Shown: positions 20,618 through 31,289, numbered from the stretch's first letter. The stretch: DNA of 64,000 bases from Metaphire vulgaris (GCA_018105865.1 CM030837.1:9062725-9126724), one strand, 5' to 3'. Notes: a model not told the origin generated them from the letters alone. Made by a program: numbers and translations.

Positions 20618-22832
20618 AGGTGTCCCTTAAAAACCAACTTTTAAAAAAATCAGGTCTGACCTTTGAAAATGGTTCCATTCTGATAAAAAACATTGAGTAA
20701 AAAATTAGAAGAAAAAATTTCACTGTTTACAGGTAGCTCAAATGGGTCAAAGTTTGCGTGAGACATTAAATTTGGAGTCATTCCGTGTCAATTCAACCAA
20801 TGACCATCTCAAAAAATTATGAAATTTACCACAAATGTTCCGCAAACATCCATCTGAAAGATAGCAAAATTTTAGCCTGCTCTTTTTAGTAATTTTTGAG
20901 ATATTAAACTTTTATAGCACCCGGGGTGGGCCGTTTTTGGGCGTTTCGCGGCAGCCACTTAAATTTCTCACAACGTCAGACCTCTATAACTTCAGAAATA
21001 TCATAGCTAGGGGGCTGAAACTTTCTGGACTTATTCAGTACTAGTAGTATTTTATAAAACAAGAGCAAGACTTTGTCTTTTGGAGAAAGTGTCCTAACTG
21101 CAGAGTCACAAAAATTGAAGAAAAAAATTACTCCTTTCCTGATATTCAATGTTTGGCTCTCAATAGGAAACCTTTCTCTTTATTTCAGAGTTGTAACTTT
21201 TATTCTGTAAACTGTCCAGTGGCTATATTTTCTCTCATTGCAAGCAGATTTCCCATATTGTTAATCCATGAGTTTCTACAGGATCTAAAAATGGCAGCAC
21301 CAAAGATTCCTACAGGAACTGGAGTTGCACAAGCAAATGCTGTCTTTGAAGCACTCAATTCGTGGCAAATTGTTGACAACGTGCAAGGATTATGCCTTGA
21401 TACGACAAGCAGCAACACTGGTCTTGAATTAGGAACTTGTGCAATACTAGAACAGTTGCTTGGGCATGATCTTCTGCACTTAGCAAGTCGACGCCTTATA
21501 CTGGAACTGGACACTGGCGCTGCTTTCATTGAGGCAATGGGTTCATCTTCAGCACCTGAAATCCTTCTCTTTAAGAGATTTCAATACAATTGGTCCCACA
21601 TTAATCAAGATCGATTTGAGGATTCGTTGACTGACGTGGTAGCCGCGTCTCATAGACTCTATATCCAGCAGCAAAGACAAAATTAGTGAGTTTCTTACTA
21701 TCAGCTCTGACGGAGGCTCAACCACGTGATGATTACCGTGAGCTGATGGAAATATCTCATTTTCCTCTGTGTTTCACCACTTCGTGAATGGCATTTCCGC
21801 ACACCTGGTGTAGGCCTAATGCACAAGTCACGCTGGGTGGCTAAAGTCATCTACGTCTTCAAGGTATATGGATGCTTAGGTCACTGTTCGCTCACACTGG
21901 TCGAGAGAAGAAAGGTCTGCGTGACCTGTGTATATTTTATGCCATGCTATATGTAAAAGCTTAAAAGCTTAGTCTAAAGATTCATTTCTATATCACAGAT
22001 CCAATCTTAATACTTTAATACACTATAACTGCATGGCAATGTTCACTGTTGCAGCCTCTCTTAATGACCTTACACTTATAAAGTCACTCTTGACATACCA
22101 ATCAGTCAATCAAGCAATTTCTTGAACAATCTCACGGAAGCTCGCAGATGACTTGTGGTACCTCTCAGAGAAGTTGGTCGTCTTGGCCTTCTAAGACAGC
22201 AATGTACCAAATTATGTCAAGAACAACATGGTTACAGCTATGTGTCAAGTTGATGGTAAAGATTCTCCACGCAAACGTGTCAAACTCAACAAAATGACAC
22301 TGCCTGCATTGGAAAACAAGTCACTTGCTGACTTCGTGATGAAAAACACAAGGTCATTTTTCACTAAGTTCAAATTAACTCAGGCCTTCCTGAGCCTACC
22401 AACTTCAGAGTGGGAAAGTAACGATGAGTACAATTCAGTTGTTTCAACCGTTCGAAAAATTGCAGTCACAAATGACCACGCAGAGCGAGGTGTTGATTCA
22501 GCAGTTCTCTGGCAGTCTGACTAGGAATGAAGAACAGCTGCAGTACCTACAGTACTACAGGTCATAGCTGAGAGTCAAAAACTATACCCACAGTCCCTCA
22601 AACGTTTATTAATGGGTCAAAATGAGGATTTGGAAATGCAGTCAAACTGAAAATCAACAGTGCGCAATGAACATCTAGTTAAAGACACTTTCTACTGTTT
22701 GAGCAACCTCTAAATGTCTCATTACTTGAATAAAAATTTCAACACAGTGTTTTATCCATGAACTGAACCATTTTATGCGGTCAGACCGCATTTATCGCAA
22801 AAATATTTTTATACCATTGACGTAAAGGACAC

Positions 22833-22835
<3 letters not shown>
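20617..22835. mobile_element. TAGG-terminal DNA transposon, copy A
   Basis: Starts TAGGTGTCCCTTAAAAACC and ends AAAGGACACCTA, an inverted pair of about 13 bases, and lies inside an AT microsatellite (20566-20616, 22836-22888), so the target duplication cannot be resolved. It carries a conserved non-coding block (20774-21290) and a broken transposase-like gene on the plus strand. Copy B (56895-59190) shares the non-coding block, the protein family and TAGGGTG ends, and shows an 8-bp duplication. Superfamily not assigned. Confidence 0.75.
21289..22560 (+). pseudogene. DDE-like transposase fragment, copy A
   Basis: The frame 21289-21686 contains PTGTGVAQANAVFEALNSW, GLCLDTTSSNTGLELG, LLGHDLLHLASRR and EILLFKRFQYNW. 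The last part (22228-22524) has LSLPTSEW and AVTNDHAERGV. These blocks belong to an uncharacterised protein family found across invertebrate repeats. The D in LDTT and the NTG may be part of an RNase-H-like catalytic fold, but I cannot prove that. Between the parts are stops, and a 70-bp repeat (21971-22040) also found at 23101-23170. Confidence 0.6.
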
Positions 22836-22888
<53 letters not shown>

Positions 22889-22890
<2 letters not shown>

Positions 22891-23612
22891 GTGGGTGTTC
22901 ATATTATGCTAAAATGTCCAATTAAAGAAATCAAAGCTGGATGGCAGCTTAATAATTACACGTAGGCCTAATCAACTTTTAGCGGGAATGCTGAAACTGT
23001 GTTCGATGAGGCCTATGTTGTTGACTAATCTGTTTTCTTAGCGTTGTGCGTTTTTCCCTTAACGCCGAAAATTATTCATATTATACAATAGCAATAGCGT
23101 AGTCTAAAGATTCATTTCTATATCACAGATCCAATCTTAATACTTTAATACACTATAACTGTATGGTAATTGAACTATGGTGCGATGACTATCTAGGTGA
23201 GCGATGGTTGCTCGGATGAAACGGCCATTTCAACTATATCGACATTGCACAATGGAATGATTCCCGACGCTTATGAAGAAATAGGTCACGGCGTTGGAGA
23301 TAACAGAGGCTCGCGACACATGATGGAAATGGTTAACCACCAAGCTGCTATTACAGCCTGGCAATAAGAAACAGCCTTCCATCTAATAAGATATCAATTA
23401 AATTATAGGTACAGCCTCAAAACGGTTCAAGACCATGACTAGTTATTTTCCACGAATTAAAACTCAGGGAATGAGTACATTTCTATTGTTGCAGGATAGA
23501 ATTATTCTTGCATTTAATGTTTTGAGACTATAAGCCAATTTCTGCATTTTGCCTTTTAGCTTAGAAGTATTTTGCTTATCGCTTTACGCGATTCGATTTT
23601 ATTGGCTATTTG
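22889..23612. other. No recognised gene; contains a 70-bp duplicate
   Basis: Nothing coding is recognised. 23101-23170 repeats 21971-22040 with about two to three mismatches. The first copy lies inside transposon A, so either a short repeat inserted twice or sequence was copied between the two places. Confidence 0.5.
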
Positions 23613-23817
23613 CCTAATTCCAGTGGCGAGACCACGGGGGGGGGGGTTGAACACCCCCACTTTCCATCAGGGCCACCCGTGAGATTCCTGCAAAATTGCA
23701 GATTTTTGTGAGGGGTAGGGGATGTTGAGGATCGGCTCTACTAGTCTAAGTATCAAGCGTTCTCTCTATAGCTATAGGAGTATAACAAGTTTTCTATATA
23801 TCTATATAACAAGCAGT

Positions 23818-24066
23818 CAGTAGCGTCATTTCACACTTTTCTTGGGGAGGCGAGATAATTTTTGGCAAATTTTAGGCAATTTGTGCAAATTTTAGGCATT
23901 TGTTGCAATTTTTTTTGCAATTTTGGCAAATTTGCAATTTTTAATATTTTTTGGCAATTTTTTTGGCAAATTTTGAGATATTTTGCATATTAATACATTG
24001 TAAATTCTTTTTTTCGTTTCCATGGGAGGCACGGCCCCCTCCCCAGCCCCCCAAATGACGCCCCTG
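23818..24066. mobile_element. hAT-type MITE, TSD CAAGCAGT
   Basis: Starts CAGTAGCGTCATTTCACAC and ends CCAAATGACGCCCCTG. Exact 8-bp repeats CAAGCAGT flank it (23810-23817, 24067-24074). Copy 1 of the host hAT element has the uninterrupted sequence at 16717-16724. The interior is a run of GGCAAATTTT-like words. A second member lies at 51848-52152. Confidence 0.92.
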
Positions 24067-24235
24067 CAAGCAGTCGTGCGTAAGTCGGACTGGGACCCGC
24101 CATGGCTGTCCATGTTACTATTTGCAAGATATTTTATCGGATAGATAAAACTATTGTTTAAAAGTTATTTAATGCACTCATTAGGCCTACGTGTGGAAAA
24201 GTAATTCTAACGAATTCCAATGATGTGAACGCTTC

Positions 24236-24509
24236 CAACGCTAGCCCCGTTCCTGACTACGTAGGGATATTTTACACCCCCTCCAATTTGAGGTCGACAC
24301 CCCTCAAAATGTGGTAATGCGACAATGGCATGTATACAAAATGCAGACTAATTAGCTTAGAACACCCTCCAAATGGAGAAGGACACCCCCAACTTACTTT
24401 AATTTGTCGGATGACCTTTTTTTGCTTCTCAGCCTTTTTTCGGGCAGAGACTTAAAAATTCCGACACCCCAGATTTTCCCGACCTCCCTCAAATTCCAAA
24501 TCCTAGAAA
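24236..24509. other. Unassigned flank of the CR1 insertion
   Basis: This block lies inside hAT copy 2 but is absent from copy 1. It is rich in CCCTCCAAAT and GACACCCC words and ends with CTGTGACTACGCTACT. It has no coding potential that I recognise and may be the remains of another small element. Confidence 0.35.
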
Positions 24510-25983
24510 TAACACTGTGACTACGCTACTCTCCGCCTCGTTAGCGAAGGGCGAGTTCCCACTGCCGTGGAAACACGCCATCATCCGTCCACACCTGAAG
24601 CGGTTAGATCTGGACCAAACCGATGTGACCAATTTTCGACCGGTCGCCAACCTCCCGTTCCTGTCGAAGCTACTCGAGAGGATCGTGAGCAGGCAACTCG
24701 TCACGTACCTGGCCAGGAACGGACCCATGCCGAGACACCAGTCGGCCTACCAGAAAGGCCATTCCACCGAAACGGCCTGCTTAAGATCTACAACGACATC
24801 GTCGACGCGATAGCCAACGGGGAATTGGCCCTCCTCTGCATGCTCGACCTCTCTGCCGCGTTCGACACTGTCGTCCATGAGATCCTGGCTCGCCGCCTCG
24901 AACTCTCCTACGGAGTCAATGGCCATGCCTTAGCATGGCTTCGCGATTACCTTATGGAAAGATCGCAGTCTGACAGTTGGGAAGGCTCCCTTTCCGTCTC
25001 GCGTCCCGTTCGCTACGGAGATCCATCTTAGGTCCGCTACTCTTCGTCCTCTACGTGGCGGACGTTGGTCGAATCGCAGACTCGTTCGGTCTTGCTTATG
25101 CTTATGCAGACGACGGACAGGTTTACTCCTCCTGCCTACCCTCGAACTCCGAATGCTTGCGGACTCGCCTTCAGGACTCTATTCGAGAGATCAAGGAGTG
25201 GACAGCAGCCAATCGTCTTGCATTAAACCCGGGCAAGACACCACTTGATAAACCGCACCCAGTCCACGTTCGGCGATGTCGATATTACCCCTCCACAGAG
25301 GAGCGTCTTCTTGGTGTACTCCTGGACGACACCTTTAACAACGTAACGCGAACGTGCTTCTACCAGCTCCGGAAGATCAAAAATATCCGCCGATATATAT
25401 ATCGACAGCGGCTGCGATACATCTGGTACGCACCTTCATCCTCTCATGAGCGGACTATTGCAATAGCATTCTTATGGGTCTACCTGACTGCCAGCTAGCC
25501 CGCATGCAGTCTGTCCTTAATGCGTCTGCTCGACTAATCTTCGGCGTCAGATGGCACGACCACGTGACACCACTGCTCAGGGACAGGCTCCATTGGCTTC
25601 GGATTCCAGAGCGCATCGTCTACAAACGATGCTGGTTGACCTTCCGTGCCCTACATGATCCAACCTGTCCGGAGTACCTATCAGCCCTGGTGCACCGGCC
25701 AATGATGAATGACCGACGTCTTCAGCTGAGATCCAGCACGCGGCTCTAACTATATGTCCCCTCCGTCGAAGACCGCAAAATTCTGGGAGAGATCCGTGAC
25801 ACGAAGCAACCCACTGTTATGGAACGCGCTCCCGGACTCGGTGACTGCGGTCACCTCCTTCGAGTCCTTTGCCATCAAACTTAAGACGCACCTCTTTAAA
25901 AGATCGTACGATTGTTCTATGTAAAGCGCTTTTGACTTTGGCCCACATTTGTTACCGCGCCATCGTCGTGTAGAATAGAATAG
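24510..25983 (+). pseudogene. CR1-like RT element, 5'-truncated
   Basis: The plus strand carries FPLPWKHAIIRPHLK, NFRPVANLPFLSKLLER, HQSAYQKGHSTET, MLDLSAAFDTVVHEIL (motif A), ILGPLLFVLYVADV (motif B, start lost by frameshift), YAYADDGQVYSSC (motif C), WTAANRLALNPGKT, RLIFGVRWHDHVTPLLRD and LHWLRIPERIVYK. Frameshifts occur at about 24785, 25030 and 25250-25480. The 3' end has TAAAGCGCTTTTGACTTT and a TAGAA tail at 25969-25985. It is a sister copy of the CR1 at 33714-35590. Confidence 0.88.
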
Positions 25984-26246
25984 AAGGTAAAAGTTGTTCA
26001 GCTTCGGGGCGGCTTTGCCCCTGACCCCTGACCAGAGGCTTGGCCTCTGGATCCCACTGGGGGATCTGCCCCCAGACTTCACTCAAGGTGCTCGTCATAA
26101 CCCCCCTCCATTCTATTCTCAAACGTCTGGCGTCGCCACTGCCTAATTCAATTGTGATAGAAATAGCCTAATTGATCACTTGTTGACAGAAAATCTTGTA
26201 ATCAAATCACACACTTATGTTCGAATTGTAAACTTTATTTATTAAC

Positions 26247-26247
<1 letters not shown>

Positions 26248-26324
<77 letters not shown>

Positions 26325-26910
26325 GAACGTTACGATTTATGTGGTAAATTGTCCTAGGAGGACTGCTTGAACACATTACATAGTTCATGAATAATATAGG
26401 TCAGGATTTAACAGAATAGCTGATCTCGAACAGCCAAGTCTTCAGTCTCTTCTTAAATATTTCCAGAGAAGGTGATGTTTGAACACTGATGGGGAGACGA
26501 TTCCAGGCTTTCGCTGCGGTAACCGTGAAGGCGCTGTCGCCGGCAGTGGCAAGGCGTGTACGCGGCACGAGGAGTGCTTGAGAGGAGCCAGGTCGCAGAC
26601 GCCTTCTACTGTCTATGTCTGCGGATCTCTGGAGTTCGGACCTGAGATAGAAGGGACCAATGTCGTGCAGCCGGGTGCAGGCACCGGTAGACGAGGGTTG
26701 CCAGCTTATACGCTATTCGCTCGGGGACCGAGAGCCAGTGTAGGTCGATCAACAGTGGCGTGATGTGATCATGCTTCCTTGATCGATGGATCAGGCGTGC
26801 AGCCACATGAAGTACGCTCTGGAGTCTGTCGAGGTGTTTCGGGAGCTCTGCTAAGGTGGCGTTACCATGGTCGAGTTTAGTGAGTACTAAGGCACTGATC
26901 AAAGTCTTCA
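26248..26910 (-). pseudogene. CR1/L2-like C-terminal fragment with ATT tail
   Basis: The ATT run 26248-26324 is the 3' tail. Upstream on the minus strand come FTVTAAKAWNRLPISVQ and FKKRLKTWLFE, then HDHITPLLIDLHWLSVPER, VARL-type and LTKLDHGNATLAELP. It stops at the AG repeat 26917-26969. Frameshifts make it non-coding. The sequence 26970-27159 beyond it has no recognised feature. Confidence 0.75.
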
Positions 26911-26913
26911 GGG

Positions 26914-26916
<3 letters not shown>

Positions 26917-26969
<53 letters not shown>
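26917..26969. repeat. (AG)n microsatellite
   Basis: About 26 AG units at the truncated upstream end of the LINE fragment. Confidence 0.96.
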
Positions 26970-26972
<3 letters not shown>

Positions 26973-27167
26973 CCGTATGCTGCGAGTGCGAAACAACCGC
27001 AGTGCTGCGAAGCAGCTGGCGACGGTGCGTGTCATGTGTTGCCTCGTTGTGGCGGTATTGTCGATAGAAATGCCGAAATTTCTGACGTAGGGGCTTGGAT
27101 AGATATCGTGACCATTAATTAAACTTTGTTATTGTAGTAGTTCTAATTTTTAATATTGTACCAAATT

Positions 27168-27411
27168 CAGCGACGTAACCATGATTCCAGAATGAGGGGA
27201 CACATCGCCATTTTCGGCCCAAAACAAACAGTTGACGAGCCAAAAAAGTCGTCGTGTCCGGTACTTTGAAGTCCAAATTCCAATGCATTCTCCTCGCTCT
27301 CTTAAAGTGATACTGTACATTACCTCTACCCCAACTAGTCACCGGTCTTGAACGAATCTCATGATCATGACCGGTCCCGGCCCGAACAGTCCCCCTGTGG
27401 CTACGCCAATG
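27168..27411. mobile_element. hAT-type MITE, TSD ACCAAATT/ACCAAACT
   Basis: Starts CAGCGACGTAACCATGATTCC, ends CCTGTGGCTACGCCAATG. The inverted ends share CAnnGnCGTAnCCA. Flanks ACCAAATT (27160-27167) and ACCAAACT (27412-27419) match 7 of 8. It is 244 bp and non-coding. Confidence 0.72.
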
Positions 27412-27445
27412 ACCAAACTTGACGCTAGATAAACAGAGCGACGGA

Positions 27446-27850
27446 GTGTTTATTCTAGCCACCTTGACATTTGGGAGGGATTTTGAAATGTTGGGGGGCG
27501 GGGACAAGGTCCGAATCTCCAAAAACCTTGGCAAGCAAAAAAGGTTATCTTCCTTCTGAAATGTGGTGACAAGCAAAAACAGGTTACATTCCTTCTGAAA
27601 TGTGGTGACACAAGCAAAAAAGGTTATCCTTCCATCCTCCCTAATATTTCTTACCCTTCTCAAATGCCCTGACAAGACAAGCAAAAAATTGTCATCCTTA
27701 TATTTTTCACCTCTCCAAAAAACAAAAAGACCCCTCGTCACATTTTTAAGGGGGAAAATTGCCATCCCCAGCCAACATATAAAAAATTGGGGATTTAAAA
27801 ACTTTTTTTTTGGGGGAATCCCTCTTCCAGAAAAGGCCTAGAATAAACAC
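27446..27850. mobile_element. Small TIR element with 9-bp TSD (MULE-like?)
   Basis: Inverted ends GTGTTTATTCTAGCC and GGCCTAGAATAAACAC. Flanks AGCGACGGA (27437-27445) and AGCGATGGA (27851-27859) match 8 of 9. A 9-bp duplication and a terminal G suit Mutator-like elements, but no transposase supports this. Inside, AAGCAAAAAAGGTTAT-like units with CCTTCTGAAATGTGGTGACA repeat at 27535-27640. Confidence 0.6.
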
Positions 27851-27859
27851 AGCGATGGA

Positions 27860-28134
27860 CATAAACAGCCACGATACACCTTTAGCGTTGTCCACAGTTG
27901 TATGAATTTTATTATTGATTAACCTTTAAATGCATATCCAGGCCCTGTAAGGACCCGATTTGGAGTGTCAGGTGTCGTGGTCGAAGGTCTTCTTTATGAG
28001 ACGCCAGGCCACACAGGCGGCGCACTCCTATCGGCTCCGTCGGCCCAGGCCGGGGTACTTTTTAAGATGTAAGAACTGAAGAATTGTAATTCTTTAAATT
28101 ATTTGATTAAATTTTCATTTCGAATTTAGAAGGG
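27860..28134. other. No recognised gene
   Basis: AT-rich sequence with a GC-rich island at 27990-28055 (GGCGGCGCACTCC). No coding or RNA feature recognised. Confidence 0.35.
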
Positions 28135-28700
28135 AGATGCTGTCGTGTGAGGGCGAATGCACTGCCGAATAAGGCGTTATAGTCGTAACAAGATCAGATA
28201 AGATAGGCATGTCATTTATTCAATTAACCCGAAGGTGTCAAACCAGAGTTGTCCATGGGTCCATTTTTTAGAACCCAATCCAACCCAACCCATCAAATCT
28301 TCAACCCAACCCAACCCATGCCGATAATAGGTTTACTTGACCCAACCAACTGTAATGCAATACAGTTTCTTAAACCACGATTTATATTTTGACCCAACCG
28401 AACCCACCATTAATATGGAAAAGTCTGACCCAACCCAATCCAACCCAACCCAACCCATGGGTTAACCCAACCCATGGACATCTCTGTGTCAAACACGGTA
28501 GGCATAGGCTTACTAGATTAGATTAAAAGACGGAGATTAAATTAGATTAGATTAAAAGACAGTAGAAGGCACTGAGACGAATGAGTTAGCTGCTATCGCG
28601 GGAGGGCGAATGCACTGCCGAATAAATAAGGCTTTATAGTAGTAAGATCAGATAGGTATGTCCTATACACATTTAACCCGAAGGTGTCAAACACAGTTGT
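28135..28700. repeat. Direct duplication of about 110 bp flanking a MITE
   Basis: 28135-28243 and 28590-28693 share GGGCGAATGCACTGCCGAATAA, GTAGTAAGATCAGATA-like sequence and TTTAACCCGAAGGTGTCAAAC. The first copy continues after the MITE, and the second is uninterrupted. Confidence 0.75.
28244..28486. mobile_element. hAT-type MITE with CCCAACC repeats, TSD TGTCAAAC
   Basis: Starts CAGAGTTGTCCATGGGT, ends ACCCATGGACATCTCTG. Exact 8-bp flanks TGTCAAAC (28236-28243, 28487-28494). The interior is dominated by AACCC/CCAACCCAA repeats. The duplicate at 28683-28693 (GGTGTCAAACA) is the unfilled counterpart. Confidence 0.9.
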
Positions 28701-28772
28701 AACGTATGTGTATCAGTTGACATTAGGTTAAAAGACGGAGGAAGGCACTTAGACGAACGAAGTGGGGAGACA

Positions 28773-29058
28773 ATGGGCGAAAAGCCGAAGGACAGCAGAG
28801 GGTGCCAAGAAGAGTGGGGGTACCAGGGAAGCAGTAGAGGACTAGAGGGCGCTAGAGAGTGCTTCATTGAGAGAGGGCAGTCGGAATTGGTCCTCGATCG
28901 AAACGGATCAGTTAGAGCTTCACTGTGTTCGCATAAATCGCGGAAACAATCTCACGGCTTCAGCGATTCAATCGTTCAACAGCGCTTCGCCATCCATACA
29001 ATGGACAAGTTTTCTGTTAAACATCGTAAGCTGAATATCGAAAACCCTGAACAAACTG
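28773..29058 (+). other. Candidate first exon (MDKFSVKHRKLN...), low support
   Basis: An open frame includes an internal Met at 29001 followed by DKFSVKHRKLNIENPEQT and then GTAAGTACTG, a strong splice donor match at 29059. A short 'MDKF' basic N-terminus is common in hAT-derived ZMYM/THAP-like proteins, so this may be the first exon of such a gene or transposon. No downstream exon is recognised on this strand. Confidence 0.3.
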
Positions 29059-29530
29059 TAAGTACTGTACTTCAGATAACACTGGTCTACATCAATTTTG
29101 CTGACTTGAAGGTGACATGTGATCTTTATGCATTTTGGTGTGCTGAATCCAAAAATCACGCCCGTTTCCTCCAGTCACGTCCAGTTTTTCCGCAAAACGC
29201 TGTTTACTGATTTACTGTTTACAGTAATGACATCGAATTATGCATTATAATTATTTAGCGTTGTTGAATATGCAAAAAGATAAGGATGTGCAAAAAGTTA
29301 TCCTCTGTAAAATATGTAATAGTACAACAAAGCTATGTAATAGTACAACAGCTTAATAGGCAGTTTTAAACTGCAGACGTCAGCATTTTGTAGCTATATG
29401 CCTATATAAGCATCGTGAAAGTTAAACTGAGGGCAGCATTCAGTCATTCATGAGGCTTACAAGTAGCAGGAAATTTAATTCTGTTAGATAGTTTTCTGTG
29501 AAATATACCATCTAGCACTCTAACTTTTCC

Positions 29531-30268
29531 GTGGAAGGTGCAGCAATGATCCTGACAAATTTTACATTTGTGGTTGTTTTACAACACTCAAACAAAGGAG
29601 CGATTTGTCTGAATTTTGAGCATAAAGCTTATCATGCATATTTCGGAGCTAAATTGGGTGACCAGGAAAAACCTTGGGCACCACATAAATTGTGCAGGAC
29701 ATGTGTTGAAAATTTCAGACAGTGGAATAAAGGTCAGAGAAAAACTCAGCTTTGGAGTTCCAATGGTCTGGCGAGAGCCTCGAAACCATGTTGATGACTG
29801 CTACTTATGCCTGGTAGGCCTAAATATGGCAGGTATGTCCACAAAGACAAAATTTTCATCCAGTATCCAAATCATCCCTCTGCTCTGAGACCGGTTGCTC
29901 ACTGTGATGAAGACCCTGTACCTATTTACATTACTTTGGAAGTTTCCGACGACGATGAAATCTGTCAGTCGACAGACACCGATGATGAAGATTTCGTGGC
30001 CCTAGAAGTTGATGCTGGATTGCGCCAAACATTCAGCCAAGCTGAGTTCAATGACCTTGTACTAGATCTTGATCTGCCGATGTCGTCAGCAGAGTTACTG
30101 GGTTCAAGACTGAAGGAAAAGAACCTGTTGACCCCAGGAACCATGTCTATGTATCGCGGCAGAGAGAAAGATCTTCTGAAATATTTCAATATGAATGTAA
30201 CGGTATCTTATAGGCTTAGCTTATGGCTAGCGTATTGGTATAAGACAACACGTAAGAAAGTAAGGTAG
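29531..30268 (+). pseudogene. WAPH-motif (ZAD-like) protein fragment, copy 1
   Basis: Frames at 29531, 29616 and 29807 together give AYFGAKLGDQEKPWAPHKLC, CRTC, GVPMVWREPRNHVDDCYLC, SALRPVAHCDEDPVP and FNDLVLDLDLPMSSAELLGS, ending in LLTPGTMSMYRGREKDLLKY. The same blocks in the same order are in copy 2 (59313-61035). Paired cysteines (C..C and C-YLC) suggest a zinc-binding N-terminal domain resembling the arthropod ZAD only loosely. Two frameshifts; the C-terminal half is missing. Function unknown, probably repeat-borne. Confidence 0.65.
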
Positions 30269-30437
30269 TTGTATTCTAGTCGTAATCCAAAGAGTGACTC
30301 TGTATATTATATTAAACTCTAACTAAGCGTCTCTATAGAATTCCATCATTGGATGGGAGGCGTGGCTTGGAACTGTCAGTACCACATGTGTCATCTCCCT
30401 TTTCCCGTAATTTAGCTAAATGTCTAAAAACAAATCC

Positions 30438-30962
30438 TTAATACGAAATCAGAATGCATGCAAAAACTTTAGGTTTAGCAATGCCAATGTTTCGAATGTT
30501 TCTGAAGTTCTGAAATATTTGGGGCTCTGCATTAGCATCGCCTCCTGTTGAGGCTGCACCTCGTACTGGAGCATTCCCTCTAGGATTGGCCCCTTTTCCC
30601 CTAGACATATGTGGATGGCCACGTGCTTGAGCTGGCCAACCAACTAGGCCTCTGTGTGCTGACACAGGCATTCCTGATCGACGCTGTGGAGCTATTCCAA
30701 AGGATTCAACAGGACTTCTTAAGAGCTTGACATATCCATGGTAATCTGGTGCAGGTATGGGTTCAATCAGCTCCATCGCAAGTGTAATTCTCTTGTAGCA
30801 CGACACAGCATTGCCATTGGCATAGAGATGAACATGCAAATCTTGATTCAGATGGGCATACTTTCCACCTTCCTTCCGTAGTTCTTCCTCCTTTGCTTTA
30901 TCCTTGATGGATCCTTTCCCAAAAAGAGCAATTGTAGAGTGATGGACATTTATAGACCACAC
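30438..30962 (-). pseudogene. STAR/KH-domain RNA-binding protein fragment (KHDRBS-like)
   Basis: The minus-strand frame has ALFGKGSIKDKAKEEELRK, then KYAHLNQDLHVHLYANGNA, which closely follows the conserved second half of the KH domain of Sam68/KHDRBS-type STAR proteins, and it continues into a P/R/G-rich tail (RGKGANPRGNAPVRGAA). The KH first half (GxxG loop) is missing. The frame opens with GTG after a stop, so it is either one exon of a gene or a truncated retrocopy; no acceptor site is convincing. STAR proteins bind RNA and regulate splicing. The rest of the gene is not visible in the window. Confidence 0.6.
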
Positions 30963-31289
30963 CTAATCTCCAGTAGATGAACACTTCACCAGCTAGGCCT
31001 ATAGAAGCCAGCTGCAGTAGCACTTAGCACGCAGTCATGTTCCAGACGTTGATGTGAATACAAGCGGTATCAAGCGATTATCAAACTGTTGTGTCTCTGA
31101 TTGCTATAATCTGAAGCACTATATGCTTATCAATTATAGGCGTAGCTAAGACGCCACGTGGCGTCAGTTAATTAAGAAAAAGTGACCATTATCGATAACT
31201 TGCGTTAAGTTACAAAAACGTTAGAATTGCTAATTATTCGCACATTCCGTTGCCTGCGAAATTAAATTCAAGTGCATCGAATATTGCAA
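30963..31289. other. No recognised gene; perfect 16-bp palindrome
   Basis: Unique-looking AT-rich sequence. GACGCCACGTGGCGTC at 31150-31165 is perfectly self-complementary and contains a CACGTG core, a possible bHLH-type site, though chance or an element end is equally possible. Confidence 0.4.

Larger units (their letters stand above)
23621..26141. mobile_element. hAT element CAGTGGCGA-type, copy 2 (loaded)
   Basis: Starts CAGTGGCGAGACCACGG, ends CTGGCGTCGCCACTG, flanked by exact 8-bp repeats CCTAATTC (23613-23620, 26142-26149). It is homologous to copy 1 at both ends. It has received a MITE (23818-24066) and, between about 24236 and 25983, a block that ends in a plus-strand CR1-like element. 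No transposase is present. Confidence 0.88.

Noticed and set aside
24248..24510. TIR element starting near CTGACTACGTAGGG and ending near GTGACTACGCTACT
   Set aside because: The two ends are not inverted copies and no target duplication was found.
31150..31165. CACGTG palindrome as a bHLH promoter element
   Set aside because: A single 16-bp palindrome with no gene start near it; kept only as an observation.
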